Shown: positions 1 to 7,562 of the stretch, piece after piece
Position numbering within the stretch: position 1 is the stretch's first letter
How the letters are laid out: the number at the start of each line of letters is the position of its first letter
Assembly: GCA_020634455.1 (NCBI GenBank)
Contig: JACKBQ010000002.1
Coordinates: 1,054,001-1,118,000, forward strand
Reading direction: 5' to 3'
Length of the DNA stretch: 64,000 nucleotides
Source: Ardenticatenaceae bacterium
Lineage (GTDB): Bacteria > Chloroflexota > Anaerolineae > Promineifilales > Promineifilaceae
The notes under the pieces: model-generated
The model's database searches: none
What the model saw: only the letters and a program-made list of their open reading frames with translations
What the model was told of the DNA's origin: nothing
Made by a program: the position numbers and the translations under genes

Positions 1-167
1 GCCGTTGCCGCAAAAATCTGTCGGCAGTATAAGCCGTGTATGGCTGATTAACAACAACCATTTTCCAGTGGCAGTAGGCGAACCGTTTAGGTTTTGTCGT
101 TTGGCCTGTGGAAAGAACGGCGTAAACTTTGTGATGAGGTAGAACGATAAAAATCTTGGAGGATTTC

Positions 168-1127
168 ATGAAAATTGTTGTTACGGGAGTTGCCGGATTT
201 ATCGGTTCCCATTTAGCCGAAACGTTGGCCAAACAGGGGCATGTGGTTGTGTCCATTGACAGCTTTACCGACTATTACGCTGCCGAGCTGAAACAGGCCA
301 ATGCGGAAGATATAGCGGCCGCAGGCGTGGCGCTGCACCGGCTGGATTTAACCAGTGACGATCTGGCTCCAGCGCTGGACGGGGTGGAATTTGTGTTTCA
401 TCTGGCGGGGCAGCCGGGCATTTCGGCCACCACACCGCTGGCGGATTACGTGCGCAACAACATTGTGGCAACGGATAATTTGCTGACGGCGTGCCAGCGG
501 CAGCCATCGCTGCGGCTTTTTGTAAATGTGGCGACTTCGTCGGTATACGGCCGTCACGCCTACGACCCCGAAACGGAACCCCCAAAACCAACATCCTACT
601 ACGGCGTTACCAAGCTGGCGGCCGAGCAGTTGGCGCTGGCGCTGCACCGCGAAAAACGGTTCCCCGCCTGCTCGCTGCGCATCTTTTCCGTCTACGGTCC
701 GCGCGAACGGCCGGAAAAACTGTACCCAAAACTGATTCGCAGCATTCTCACCGACACGCCATTCCCTCTGTTTGAAGGCAGCGAAACCCATTCGCGCAGC
801 TACACCTTCGTGGGCGACATCATCGAAGGCTTTGTTTCTGTGCTGGATCAGCCGGAGAAGCTGATTGGTGAAATTGTTAACATGGGCAGCGATGTGGAGA
901 TGACCACCGGTGAAGGCATTGCCCTCATCGAGGACATCATGGGCAAAAAAGCGAAATTAGACATTAAACCGAAGCGGCCAGGGGACCAACTGCACACCTG
1001 TGCCAACATCGGCAAGGCGCGGCAATTGTTGGGGTATAATCCCCATACACAGCTCGCCGACGGCTTGCGGGCAGAGGTAGATTGGTACGTCAATCGCATC
1101 TACGCCAATAACCTGCACAAGGTTTGA
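168..1127 (+). CDS. NAD-dependent sugar-nucleotide epimerase/dehydratase (extended SDR)
   Basis: A 319-residue extended short-chain dehydrogenase of the UDP-sugar epimerase type, acting on nucleotide sugars in the cytoplasm. The N-terminus carries the Rossmann dinucleotide motif G7-x2-G10-x2-G13. The catalytic set is Ser124/Ser125 and Tyr145-x3-Lys149. I chose the ATG at 168 because GGAGG at 158-162 lies 5 bases upstream and the protein then begins directly with the Rossmann strand; the TTG at 156 overlaps that ribosome site. The closest named activities would be UDP-glucuronate 4-epimerase or UDP-glucose 4-epimerase, but the substrate cannot be read from sequence. No sugar-pathway neighbours are visible in the window. 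Confidence 0.88.
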   Translation: MKIVVTGVAGFIGSHLAETLAKQGHVVVSIDSFTDYYAAELKQANAEDIAAAGVALHRLDLTSDDLAPALDGVEFVFHLAGQPGISATTPLADYVRNNIVATDNLLTACQRQPSLRLFVNVATSSVYGRHAYDPETEPPKPTSYYGVTKLAAEQLALALHREKRFPACSLRIFSVYGPRERPEKLYPKLIRSILTDTPFPLFEGSETHSRSYTFVGDIIEGFVSVLDQPEKLIGEIVNMGSDVEMTTGEGIALIEDIMGKKAKLDIKPKRPGDQLHTCANIGKARQLLGYNPHTQLADGLRAEVDWYVNRIYANNLHKV

Positions 1128-1130
1128 ATG

Positions 1131-1200
1131 GGACACGGATGATACGGATTTGACGGATTTCTGTAATGCTCTATCCGTGTAATCCGTCAAATCCGTGTCC
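1131..1200. repeat. Inverted repeat, ACACGGAT/ACGCGGAT family
   Basis: GGACACGGAT at 1131 is mirrored by ATCCGTGTCC ending at 1200, with internal GGATTTGACGGAT steps on both arms. The element fills the gap between the epimerase and the SDR. Related copies lie at 6734, 14239, 20149 and, more diverged, about 49325. Confidence 0.75.
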
Positions 1201-1220
1201 AATTTTGGGGAGATTGCCAG

Positions 1221-2033
1221 ATGCCAGATACAAAAAAAGTGGTTTTGATAACGGGGGCTTCGTCGGGACTGGGGCGGGCGTGTGCGGCGCATTTGGTGAG
1301 CAAGGGGTTCACCGTGTTTGGCACCAGCCGCCAGCCCGCAGAAATGCCCGCTGGGGTACAGCCAATTGCGCTGGACGTGACCAATGATGTGTCGGTGGAG
1401 CAGGCGGTTACGGCCGTTCTTGCCAAAGCGCCGCGTATTGATGTGCTGGTCAACAATGCTGGGATGGGTGTTGCCGGTTCCTTGGAAGAAACAACTATCG
1501 AAGAGGCCAAACGGCAGTTTGAGGTGAACTTTTTTGGGGCGATGCGGCTGTGCCAGCAGATCATTCCGGTGATGCGTGGGCAGGGAAACGGCCGTATCGT
1601 CAACATCAGCTCCCTGGCCGGAACAATCGGCCTGCCGTTTCAGGCATTGTACAGCGCCAGTAAATTTGCCTTGGAGGGGTTGAGCGAGGCGCTGCGGCTG
1701 GAGCTGGAGCCATTCAACATTCAGGTCATCGTCGTCCAGCCGGGCGATTTTCGTACCCGGTTTACCGCCAGCCGTCGCGTGGTGGCCGCAGCGCAGCACA
1801 GCCCGGTGTACGGCCCGCGCTTTGCCACCGCGCTTCAGCGCTACGTCTCCGAAGAAAACAACGGCGCTGACCCGCAGCTGGTGGCCGAACTGCTGCACCG
1901 CATTATCCTGGCCCGGTCGCCCCGGTTGAGCTACCGGGTAGGGGCCTGGTCGCAGCGGTTTTTGGTGGGATTACGGCCGTTCCTCCCTGACAAACTGCTC
2001 ATCCGCCTGCTGGCCAGCTACTACAACCTCTGA
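1221..2033 (+). CDS. Classical short-chain dehydrogenase/reductase
   Basis: A 270-residue NAD(P)-dependent oxidoreductase. The cofactor motif TGASSGLG is at residues 11-18, the NNAG motif at 78-81, the structural Asn at about 103, and the catalytic Ser131, Tyr144 and Lys148 are all present in normal spacing. A GGGGAG ribosome site precedes the ATG. The C-terminal 60 residues diverge and end in a hydrophobic helix, as in many reductases of lipophilic substrates. The substrate is unknown. It is separated from the upstream epimerase only by a repeat, so co-transcription is possible. Confidence 0.9.
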   Translation: MPDTKKVVLITGASSGLGRACAAHLVSKGFTVFGTSRQPAEMPAGVQPIALDVTNDVSVEQAVTAVLAKAPRIDVLVNNAGMGVAGSLEETTIEEAKRQFEVNFFGAMRLCQQIIPVMRGQGNGRIVNISSLAGTIGLPFQALYSASKFALEGLSEALRLELEPFNIQVIVVQPGDFRTRFTASRRVVAAAQHSPVYGPRFATALQRYVSEENNGADPQLVAELLHRIILARSPRLSYRVGAWSQRFLVGLRPFLPDKLLIRLLASYYNL

Positions 2034-2036
2034 TAA

Positions 2037-2091
2037 GACCCCAAGGGTGTTCATCTAAAAAAAGCTTACAAACGAACAAACCCTTGGGGTC
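2037..2091. terminator. Stem-loop GACCCCAAGGGT / ACCCTTGGGGTC
   Basis: A long inverted repeat begins 4 bases after the SDR stop codon, with an A-rich loop. It is probably a transcription terminator or an RNA 3' end for the SDR gene, although no long T-tract follows. Confidence 0.6.
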
Positions 2092-2190
2092 CACGTTTGC
2101 AACCAATCCTCCGTCTTTGCGTAAAAAGGGGCATAACGACAAACAATCAGGTGGTAAAAAAGCCACTTTTTACTTTGTGGAGGTAATCAA

Positions 2191-2376
2191 ATGAATGCAA
2201 AAGATAATCGCTTGCGGCGACAAAATGGCATCTTTTTAGGCGTGTGCGGCGGACTGGCTGCCTGGACTGGCATCAACGTTTTCTGGTTCCGGCTCCTCTT
2301 CTTCATCCTGCTCCTGCCCGGCGGCGCGTCGGCGATTCCGTACTTTATTTTGTGGCTCGTTATGCCCAAAAAATAG
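2191..2376 (+). CDS. PspC-domain small membrane protein
   Basis: A 61-residue protein that is almost entirely a PspC domain. It has a short basic start, the GVCGGLAAW motif (about residues 19-27), then one hydrophobic membrane segment with a Pro-Gly-Gly turn and a C-terminal PKK. PspC proteins are linked to envelope stress, but free-standing small versions are common in Gram-positive-like phyla and their role is not settled. GGAGG lies upstream of the ATG. The gene ends in a hairpin region shared with the convergent gene on the other strand. Confidence 0.88.
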   Translation: MNAKDNRLRRQNGIFLGVCGGLAAWTGINVFWFRLLFFILLLPGGASAIPYFILWLVMPKK

Positions 2377-2437
2377 GTAATTGGGTAATTGGGTAATTAA
2401 AAAGGTAATTACCCAATTACTAAATTACTCAATTACT
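2377..2437. repeat. TAATTGGGTAATT inverted repeat, probable bidirectional terminator
   Basis: Iterated GGTAATTGGGTAATTA faces TAATTACCCAATTAC and forms a long AT-rich hairpin between two convergent genes. The last codons and stop of the minus-strand gene (from 2425) lie inside the repeat. A second copy of the family lies at 25628-25690. Confidence 0.7.
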
Positions 2438-5400
2438 TCTTCCAAAACATCCCCCAACGTTTTCACCAAAAAATCCGCATTTTCTTCTGTAAAGACCAGC
2501 GGTGGCTTGATTTTTAGCACGTTGTGCAGCGGCCCGTCGGTGCTAATGAGGATGCCTTTGTCCCGCATCCGGTTAGCGATGTAGGATGCCTCTTCGGCGG
2601 CTGGCTCTAGCGTTTGCTGGTCGCGCACCAGCTCTGCGCCGATGTACAGCCCCAGCCCGCGCACGTCGCCGATGAGCGGGAATTGGGTTTGCAGCCCGCG
2701 CAATCCAGCCAGCAGGCGATTGCCAACCACAAGTGCGTTTTCTTGCAGCTTTTCCTTCTCGATTACGTCCAGCACTGCTAAGCCAATCGCGCAAGAAACG
2801 GGATTGCCGCCAAAGGTGTTGAAATACTCCATGCCGTTGGCAAACGAGGCCGCAATCTCTGGCGTGGTGACCACCGCCGCCAGCGGATGGCCGTTGCCGA
2901 TGGGTTTGCCTAGCGTCACGATGTCCGGCACGACACCTTGCGTTTCAAAGGCCCACATATGGCTGCCGACACGGCCGAATCCCACCTGCACCTCATCGGC
3001 AATGCAAACGCCGCCCGCCGCCCGAATAATCGGGAATAGCGCCTGGAAATAGCCGTCCGGCAGTACAATCTGGCCGCCGCAGCCCAGCAGCGGCTCGCCA
3101 ATGAACCCGGCAATCCCCTGGCCCTGCGCTTGCAGTTCGTCGATGATTTCCTGGGCGTGTTGGGCGTAGCGACGGCCGTATTCCACCCCACTTCCTCGAT
3201 ACAGCCCGCGATACGGGTCCGGCATCGGCAGCACATGCACGTGTTCTGGCTTGCCCGCCCCGCCGGGGCCGTCGAATTTGTAGGAGCTGATGTCGATGAG
3301 CGCGGCCGTGTTGCCGTGATACGCACCGTCCAGAACCAGCAAATCCCGCTGGCCGGTGTGGGTGCGGGCCAGGCGTAAGGCCAGTTCGTTCGCCTCGCTG
3401 CCGCTGCACACAAAGTAGCACACCGAGAGCGGCTCTGGCAGCGTGGCGGTGAGCCGGGCGGCGTACTCTACCAGGTTGTCGTGCAGGTAGCGGGTGTTGG
3501 TGTTGAGAACGGCCGTTTGCAACTGCGCCGCCTTCACCACTTTTGGATGATTGTGCCCCACGTGCGGCACGTTGTTCACCGCATCCAGGTACGGCTGGTT
3601 GTGCTCGTCGTACAAATATTGCCCCTGGCCGCGCACGATGTGCAGCGGGTTTTGGTAGGAAATGCTCAGCGACGGCCCCAGGTGTTTTTGGCGGAGGGCC
3701 AAAATCTCCGCTTTGCTGCGGGTAAGTGTTGGGAAAATTTCCTCTGGAATGCCCAGCAGCAGGTTTGGATCGGGGCAGAGGCTGCGCCAGATGGGGCGCT
3801 GGCTGGGGGCGGCGACGCCGGGGAAATCTGTGGCAGGGTGAAGGGGTGAAAGGTGACCGGGTGACAAGGTGACCGGGTAATGGAGCAGGTCAACCAGGAT
3901 TTGGAGGTGGAGGTGGGGGGGCCAGTCACCGTTGCTGGGGAAATTGCCGATTTCGGCGAATTTTTGACCTTGTGCAATCGGTTGGCCGATGGTGAGGTCG
4001 TCGAGTGAGGCTTCGCTGAGGTGGCCGTAGAGGGTGTAAAAGGTCAGGTCTTCGCTGACGTCGTGTTGCAGGACGATGACAGGGCCGTAATCAAAGCGTG
4101 CCGCGTTGTTGGCGAAGCTGTGGATGGTGGCGGGGAGGGGGGCGTGAACGGCCGTTCCCGCCACCGCAAACAAATCCAGCCCGATGTGAATGGTGCGCCA
4201 CTCATCCCGGTCGTTGCCGGGGATGCGGAAGCTATCCGCGGTGTAAATGCGGCGCGGCTCGTCGTAGCGGCCAATGCCGATTTTTTTGACCACAGAGGGC
4301 ACAGAGGTTTTAGAGGTAAGTTGCTCGAAGAGGAGATCGGTGAATGCCTGGGTGTCGCCGGGGTTTGGGAGCTGACCGAGGAGCAGGCTGCCGGGGGTGA
4401 GATCGAAAACGATGGGTTGGGTATTCTGCCAATTTGTGTTGAGTACGTTGGCAAACTGCCCGTCGTTTTCGCGTAGCCAGTTGATGACTGAGGCAGATTT
4501 GGCTACGGGTTCCCAGCCGCAGGCGTGGCGGAAGGTGGCTTCGGCCAGCAGCGGGCTGGTTTGGGCTAGAATTTCCAACGTTTGCCAGGCGGGAAGGGCC
4601 GAAATTTGCAGATAGTCGTTATCCGGCTCCTGGGTGGCCTGGTAGGCGCTCATCGTCACGCTGACGCAGAGGCGCATGGCGATGAGCGAGAAGAGCAGCG
4701 ACACTTCCTCTTCGCTGAGCGGGTGGGTGGCGTGGTAGCCACGCACAACGTGGGCGGCCGCTGCCAGCGGGTCTGGCTTGTGCAGGATGGCGTAGGCGGC
4801 CGCGATGGCCAGTTCGCTAATGGTGACGGTGTGCAGCGCGTCTCCAAAATCGAAGATGCCGCTGATTTGCTGGTTGACGGTGAGGAGGTTGTAGTCGTTG
4901 GCGTCGTTGTGGATGACGCTGTGGCGCAGGCGGCCCAGCCGGGGCTGGGTGTGCTGCACGAACTGATTCAGGAAGCCTTGCACCAGTTCGCGCTGGGCTG
5001 CATCGGGAATGAAGTGCAGGTAATTGGCGATGAAATCGGCGCGGTTGAGGTCCCACTTAAGTTCACGATGGGCAGCGGGATGGTCAAAAGTGGTCAGGGC
5101 GGCGTCTAGCTGGCCGAGGGTGTGGCCCAGGCTGTGCAGCAGTGCCGGGCTGTGCGGTTTGGTGTGGGCCAGCAGCGTGCCGGGCAGATGGGTGATGAGC
5201 CGGACGGGGAATTGGGTGCCGTCGGGGGCGGCGGCGTGGGTAATGGGTGCGTGGTCTGTGTTAAGGACCAATCCAGGGGTTAAGTTTGCGAGTGGCGAGT
5301 GGCGAGTTAGATGCGCCATGAGAGCATTTTCTAGCTCCAGGGTTGCCAGGGATTCGGTGAGTCCGGCGATTTTGAGGATGTATTGACGGCCGTTTGCGGC

Positions 5401-5532
5401 GGTGAGGTGGAAATTCTGGTCGCGCTCGCTGGGTAGAGTGCGGGCGGTGGTGGTGAGGCTGTACTGAGTGTGGGCGAGTTGAACGGCGTCTTCAAGGCTG
5501 AAATACGGCCGTAAAATGGTGACATCAGGCAT
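2425..5532 (-). CDS. Fusion: APH-fold kinase, M23 metallopeptidase, class III aminotransferase
   Basis: A 1035-residue three-domain fusion. Residues 1-330 are an aminoglycoside/homoserine-kinase-like domain with the catalytic HxDxxxxN-type segment at 208-215 and DFGD at 228-231. Residues 440-560 are an M23 peptidase with zinc ligands H449, D453 and H542, plus H504 and H540. Residues 600-1035 are a class III PLP enzyme with the SGSEA motif at 710-714, D846 and PLP Lys876 in LGKPIGNG. In animals the kinase and PLP halves correspond to hydroxylysine kinase and the ammoniophospholyases acting on phosphohydroxylysine or phosphoethanolamine, so a phospho-amine lyase role is likely (inference from family). 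Three linker segments (residues 76-84, 405-419 and 554-569) are encoded by repeat DNA that is intergenic elsewhere. The coding sequence is intact. Confidence 0.85.
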   Translation of the reverse strand: MPDVTILRPYFSLEDAVQLAHTQYSLTTTARTLPSERDQNFHLTAANGRQYILKIAGLTESLATLELENALMAHLTRHSPLANLTPGLVLNTDHAPITHAAAPDGTQFPVRLITHLPGTLLAHTKPHSPALLHSLGHTLGQLDAALTTFDHPAAHRELKWDLNRADFIANYLHFIPDAAQRELVQGFLNQFVQHTQPRLGRLRHSVIHNDANDYNLLTVNQQISGIFDFGDALHTVTISELAIAAAYAILHKPDPLAAAAHVVRGYHATHPLSEEEVSLLFSLIAMRLCVSVTMSAYQATQEPDNDYLQISALPAWQTLEILAQTSPLLAEATFRHACGWEPVAKSASVINWLRENDGQFANVLNTNWQNTQPIVFDLTPGSLLLGQLPNPGDTQAFTDLLFEQLTSKTSVPSVVKKIGIGRYDEPRRIYTADSFRIPGNDRDEWRTIHIGLDLFAVAGTAVHAPLPATIHSFANNAARFDYGPVIVLQHDVSEDLTFYTLYGHLSEASLDDLTIGQPIAQGQKFAEIGNFPSNGDWPPHLHLQILVDLLHYPVTLSPGHLSPLHPATDFPGVAAPSQRPIWRSLCPDPNLLLGIPEEIFPTLTRSKAEILALRQKHLGPSLSISYQNPLHIVRGQGQYLYDEHNQPYLDAVNNVPHVGHNHPKVVKAAQLQTAVLNTNTRYLHDNLVEYAARLTATLPEPLSVCYFVCSGSEANELALRLARTHTGQRDLLVLDGAYHGNTAALIDISSYKFDGPGGAGKPEHVHVLPMPDPYRGLYRGSGVEYGRRYAQHAQEIIDELQAQGQGIAGFIGEPLLGCGGQIVLPDGYFQALFPIIRAAGGVCIADEVQVGFGRVGSHMWAFETQGVVPDIVTLGKPIGNGHPLAAVVTTPEIAASFANGMEYFNTFGGNPVSCAIGLAVLDVIEKEKLQENALVVGNRLLAGLRGLQTQFPLIGDVRGLGLYIGAELVRDQQTLEPAAEEASYIANRMRDKGILISTDGPLHNVLKIKPPLVFTEENADFLVKTLGDVLEEVIE

Positions 5533-5577
5533 AAAAATACCCCTTTCTTTTGGTTGGTTGAAGGGGGTATTTTATGC
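5529..5577 (-). promoter_or_regulatory. Hairpin covering ribosome site and start codon of the fusion gene
   Basis: GCATAAAAATACCCC (5529-5543) pairs with GGGGTATTTTATGC (5564-5577), about 14 pairs with one bulged A. In the minus-strand mRNA the AAGGGG ribosome site and the ATG (5532-5530) both fall in the 3' arm. Translation would require melting or a trans factor. This is inferred from sequence only. Confidence 0.5.
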
Positions 5578-5578
5578 C

Positions 5579-5607
5579 GTAGAGACGTTGCATTGCAACG
5601 TCTCTAC
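5579..5607. repeat. Perfect palindrome GTAGAGACGTTGCA / TGCAACGTCTCTAC
   Basis: A 14-base perfect inverted repeat around one T, followed by a GCGCGG...CCGCGGCTAC tail that matches the elements at 22451 and 61606. It lies between two minus-strand genes and probably acts as a terminator or is a small mobile repeat remnant. Confidence 0.7.
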
Positions 5608-5628
5608 AGGCGCGGAAAGAATCCGCGG

Positions 5629-6711
5629 CTACGGGTAGGTGATTTCGTCGGTGCTGGTCAGGTCTATTGCAAACTCCGTCAGCGCAGGCATGGCCAGGAT
5701 GTTGAGGCGGCTATTGCCGCTGGTGTCCTCGTCCTCATAGGTGAGCTGCATGATGATGACGGGCTGGTCGTTGCCAACGATTTCTCGCATGGTGGTAGGG
5801 CTTTCGCTAAAGGTGAAGGTGTGGGTGCCCGCGCTGGAATCGAGTTTAATTTCATCGCCCAGGCCGTCAAGGGGCAGGCGGCCACCGCTGGTGCTTTCCC
5901 AGTCGGGCGCGGCGTACAGCGGTTTGAGCGTGACGGGTTCGTCAACGGTAAACTGGTAGCCAACGGTGATTTCTAGGGTGATGGGTGCATCTGCGGATGC
6001 GCGGGCGTGTTGGGTGGCAGAGATGAGCCAGACGTCGTTGGGGGCGTGTTCGGGGGTGAGAACGGCCGTTCCCACCCCAATCTCTTGCAGCAAAAATGAA
6101 TCCTGTCGAATTCCCGTTGCCGCGTTATAGCGAACGACAACAATTTCGTAGACGCCATCTGCTAATGTTTCGGGGATAGGCAAGGCGAGCGTCATTTCGG
6201 CGGTGAGCGGTTGGTCGGCCTGGCTGAACAAAATGCTGCTGGCGTCGGTAAGGTGAAGGGCAACTTGTGAATTAGGCGGGATTTCGCCTTCCCAAAACAG
6301 GGTGACGTCCAGCGTGTCGCCGGGAGTCACCTGCGTGGCTGACAGCGTGTGGCGATTTAGCAGCGGGCCGTCTCGGAAGGATGAGACGGCAAGTTCCGGG
6401 TCCACCGGGGCAATGGTTGGCGCTGGCGTTGGCTGGACGGGGCGGGTCACTTCGACAGGTGCGCCAGTTACGCCAGACGGGGACATGCTGTTCCAGGCGT
6501 AAAAAACGATGAAGGCCAAAACGGTAAAGGCAACGGCCGTTCCCATCAATCGCCCCAAATTTGCCAGGGAAAAACGGGGTTGGTCGTACTGGCTCAGCAG
6601 GTTGGAGCGCAGTTGGTTTTTGAAGGCGCGGGGGGGATACTGCCGTTCGTCAGACCGCTGCAATTCTTCAATTAAATCATCAAACTGGTCAAAATTATCG
6701 TTACGGGTCAT
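5629..6711 (-). CDS. Membrane protein downstream of ECF sigma factor, likely anti-sigma or sigma-controlled sensor
   Basis: A 360-residue protein. Residues 1-50 are a charged cytoplasmic segment, 53-72 a single membrane helix, and the rest an extracytoplasmic part with a Pro-rich linker and two beta-rich stretches. It starts about 80 bases after the ECF sigma gene on the same strand, the usual place for an anti-sigma factor, and the N-terminal acidic helix (residues 5-40) could bind sigma. I see no zinc-binding anti-sigma motif (HxxxCxxC). A ribosome site GGAGG precedes the ATG at 6711. The role is inferred from position and topology only. Confidence 0.6.
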   Translation of the reverse strand: MTRNDNFDQFDDLIEELQRSDERQYPPRAFKNQLRSNLLSQYDQPRFSLANLGRLMGTAVAFTVLAFIVFYAWNSMSPSGVTGAPVEVTRPVQPTPAPTIAPVDPELAVSSFRDGPLLNRHTLSATQVTPGDTLDVTLFWEGEIPPNSQVALHLTDASSILFSQADQPLTAEMTLALPIPETLADGVYEIVVVRYNAATGIRQDSFLLQEIGVGTAVLTPEHAPNDVWLISATQHARASADAPITLEITVGYQFTVDEPVTLKPLYAAPDWESTSGGRLPLDGLGDEIKLDSSAGTHTFTFSESPTTMREIVGNDQPVIIMQLTYEDEDTSGNSRLNILAMPALTEFAIDLTSTDEITYP

Positions 6712-6733
6712 GAGGATTTTCCTCCTTCAAAAT

Positions 6734-6767
6734 GGGACGCGGATTAGCGCGGATGAACGCGGATTAA
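6734..6767. repeat. ACGCGGATT repeat in sigma/anti-sigma spacer
   Basis: Three iterations of GCGGAT(T/G) after GGGACGC; same family as 1131, 14239 and 20149. Confidence 0.6.
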
Positions 6768-6788
6768 AATCTAGGAAATCCGTTAATT

Positions 6789-7355
6789 TCATTCATTTAA
6801 GGGTGCCACGTTCATGAAATCTACTGATTGCTCGCTTTCCAGCTCGGTGCGGAGCCGCTCCAGGGCGCGGTGCAGCCGCACGTACACATTTTGCGTCGAA
6901 CAGTCCAGAATCTCGGCGACTTGGTCGCTGGGCAGCTCTTCCAGGTAGCGCAGCACGATGATATCGCGGTCCTGGGGGCGCAGGCGGGCCAGGGCGTGGT
7001 GGATGCTTTGGCGGGTCTGGCGGGTTTGTACGGCCGTTTCCGTCACGCGCATTTCGGTAGCCCCAAACCAACTTTGGGGCGAGAGCCATTTTTGCCGTCG
7101 CAGCCGGGACAGCGCTTCGTTGCGGGCGATGCGGTAGAGCCAGGGGCCAAAGCCGTGTGCTTGCCATTGGTACTGCCGTATCTGTTTGAGCGCTTTTTCG
7201 AAGGTAACGGCCGTTACGTCCTGCGCCGCCGCGTCATCCTGCATGAGCCGGGCCGTGTAGGCAAAAATGCGGTCCACGTAATGGTCATACAGCGCCCCGA
7301 ACGCCGCCGGGTCTTGCCGGGCCTGTTCGATGAGCAGGTGTTCGTTATCAAGCAT
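6789..7355 (-). CDS. ECF-type RNA polymerase sigma factor
   Basis: A 188-residue ECF sigma factor. Region 2 starts at about residue 12 (DPAAFGALYDHYVDRIF) and runs through the WLYRIARNEAL helix. Region 4 (about 125-180) is a helix-turn-helix of the form DRDIIVLRYLEELPSDQVAEIL with a following recognition helix. I place the start at the ATG at 7355, with CGAGG 5 bases upstream. A start further upstream would translate the GTTTGCAAGTTTGC repeat into the protein. The membrane protein downstream is the probable partner. Confidence 0.88.
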   Translation of the reverse strand: MLDNEHLLIEQARQDPAAFGALYDHYVDRIFAYTARLMQDDAAAQDVTAVTFEKALKQIRQYQWQAHGFGPWLYRIARNEALSRLRRQKWLSPQSWFGATEMRVTETAVQTRQTRQSIHHALARLRPQDRDIIVLRYLEELPSDQVAEILDCSTQNVYVRLHRALERLRTELESEQSVDFMNVAPLNE

Positions 7356-7375
7356 AAAAACCTCGGTTTTTTGAG

Positions 7376-7440
7376 TGGGCAAGTGGGCAAGTGGGCGAGT
7401 TTGCAAGTTTGCAAGTTTGCGAGTGGCTGGTGGTTAGTGG
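7376..7440. repeat. GCAAGTTTGCGAGT tandem repeat
   Basis: Iterated AGTGGGCAAGTGGGCGAGTTTGCAAGTTTGC followed by TGGTGGTTAGTGG. It sits directly upstream of the sigma-factor start. Family members lie at 27430, 45272 and 55662, and in frame inside the gene at 5280-5307. Confidence 0.65.
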
Positions 7441-7562
7441 TTTGTTTTTTGCCTGTCCACCTTTTTACTTTTCACTATTCACTATTCACTTTTTACTTGC
7501 CCTCCATTTCTGCCTGTATAACGCATGAGAGGGGAAAATCTTTCAAAGTGGGTGAGTTTTGG

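Noticed and set aside
156..167. TTG start at 156 for the epimerase
   Set aside because: It would place the ribosome site inside the coding sequence; ATG 168 is correctly spaced from GGAGG.
957..1898. Long minus-strand open frame antisense to the epimerase and SDR genes
   Set aside because: It crosses a repeat spacer, has no ribosome site and no recognisable domain, and the plus-strand proteins are clear. It is an antisense shadow.
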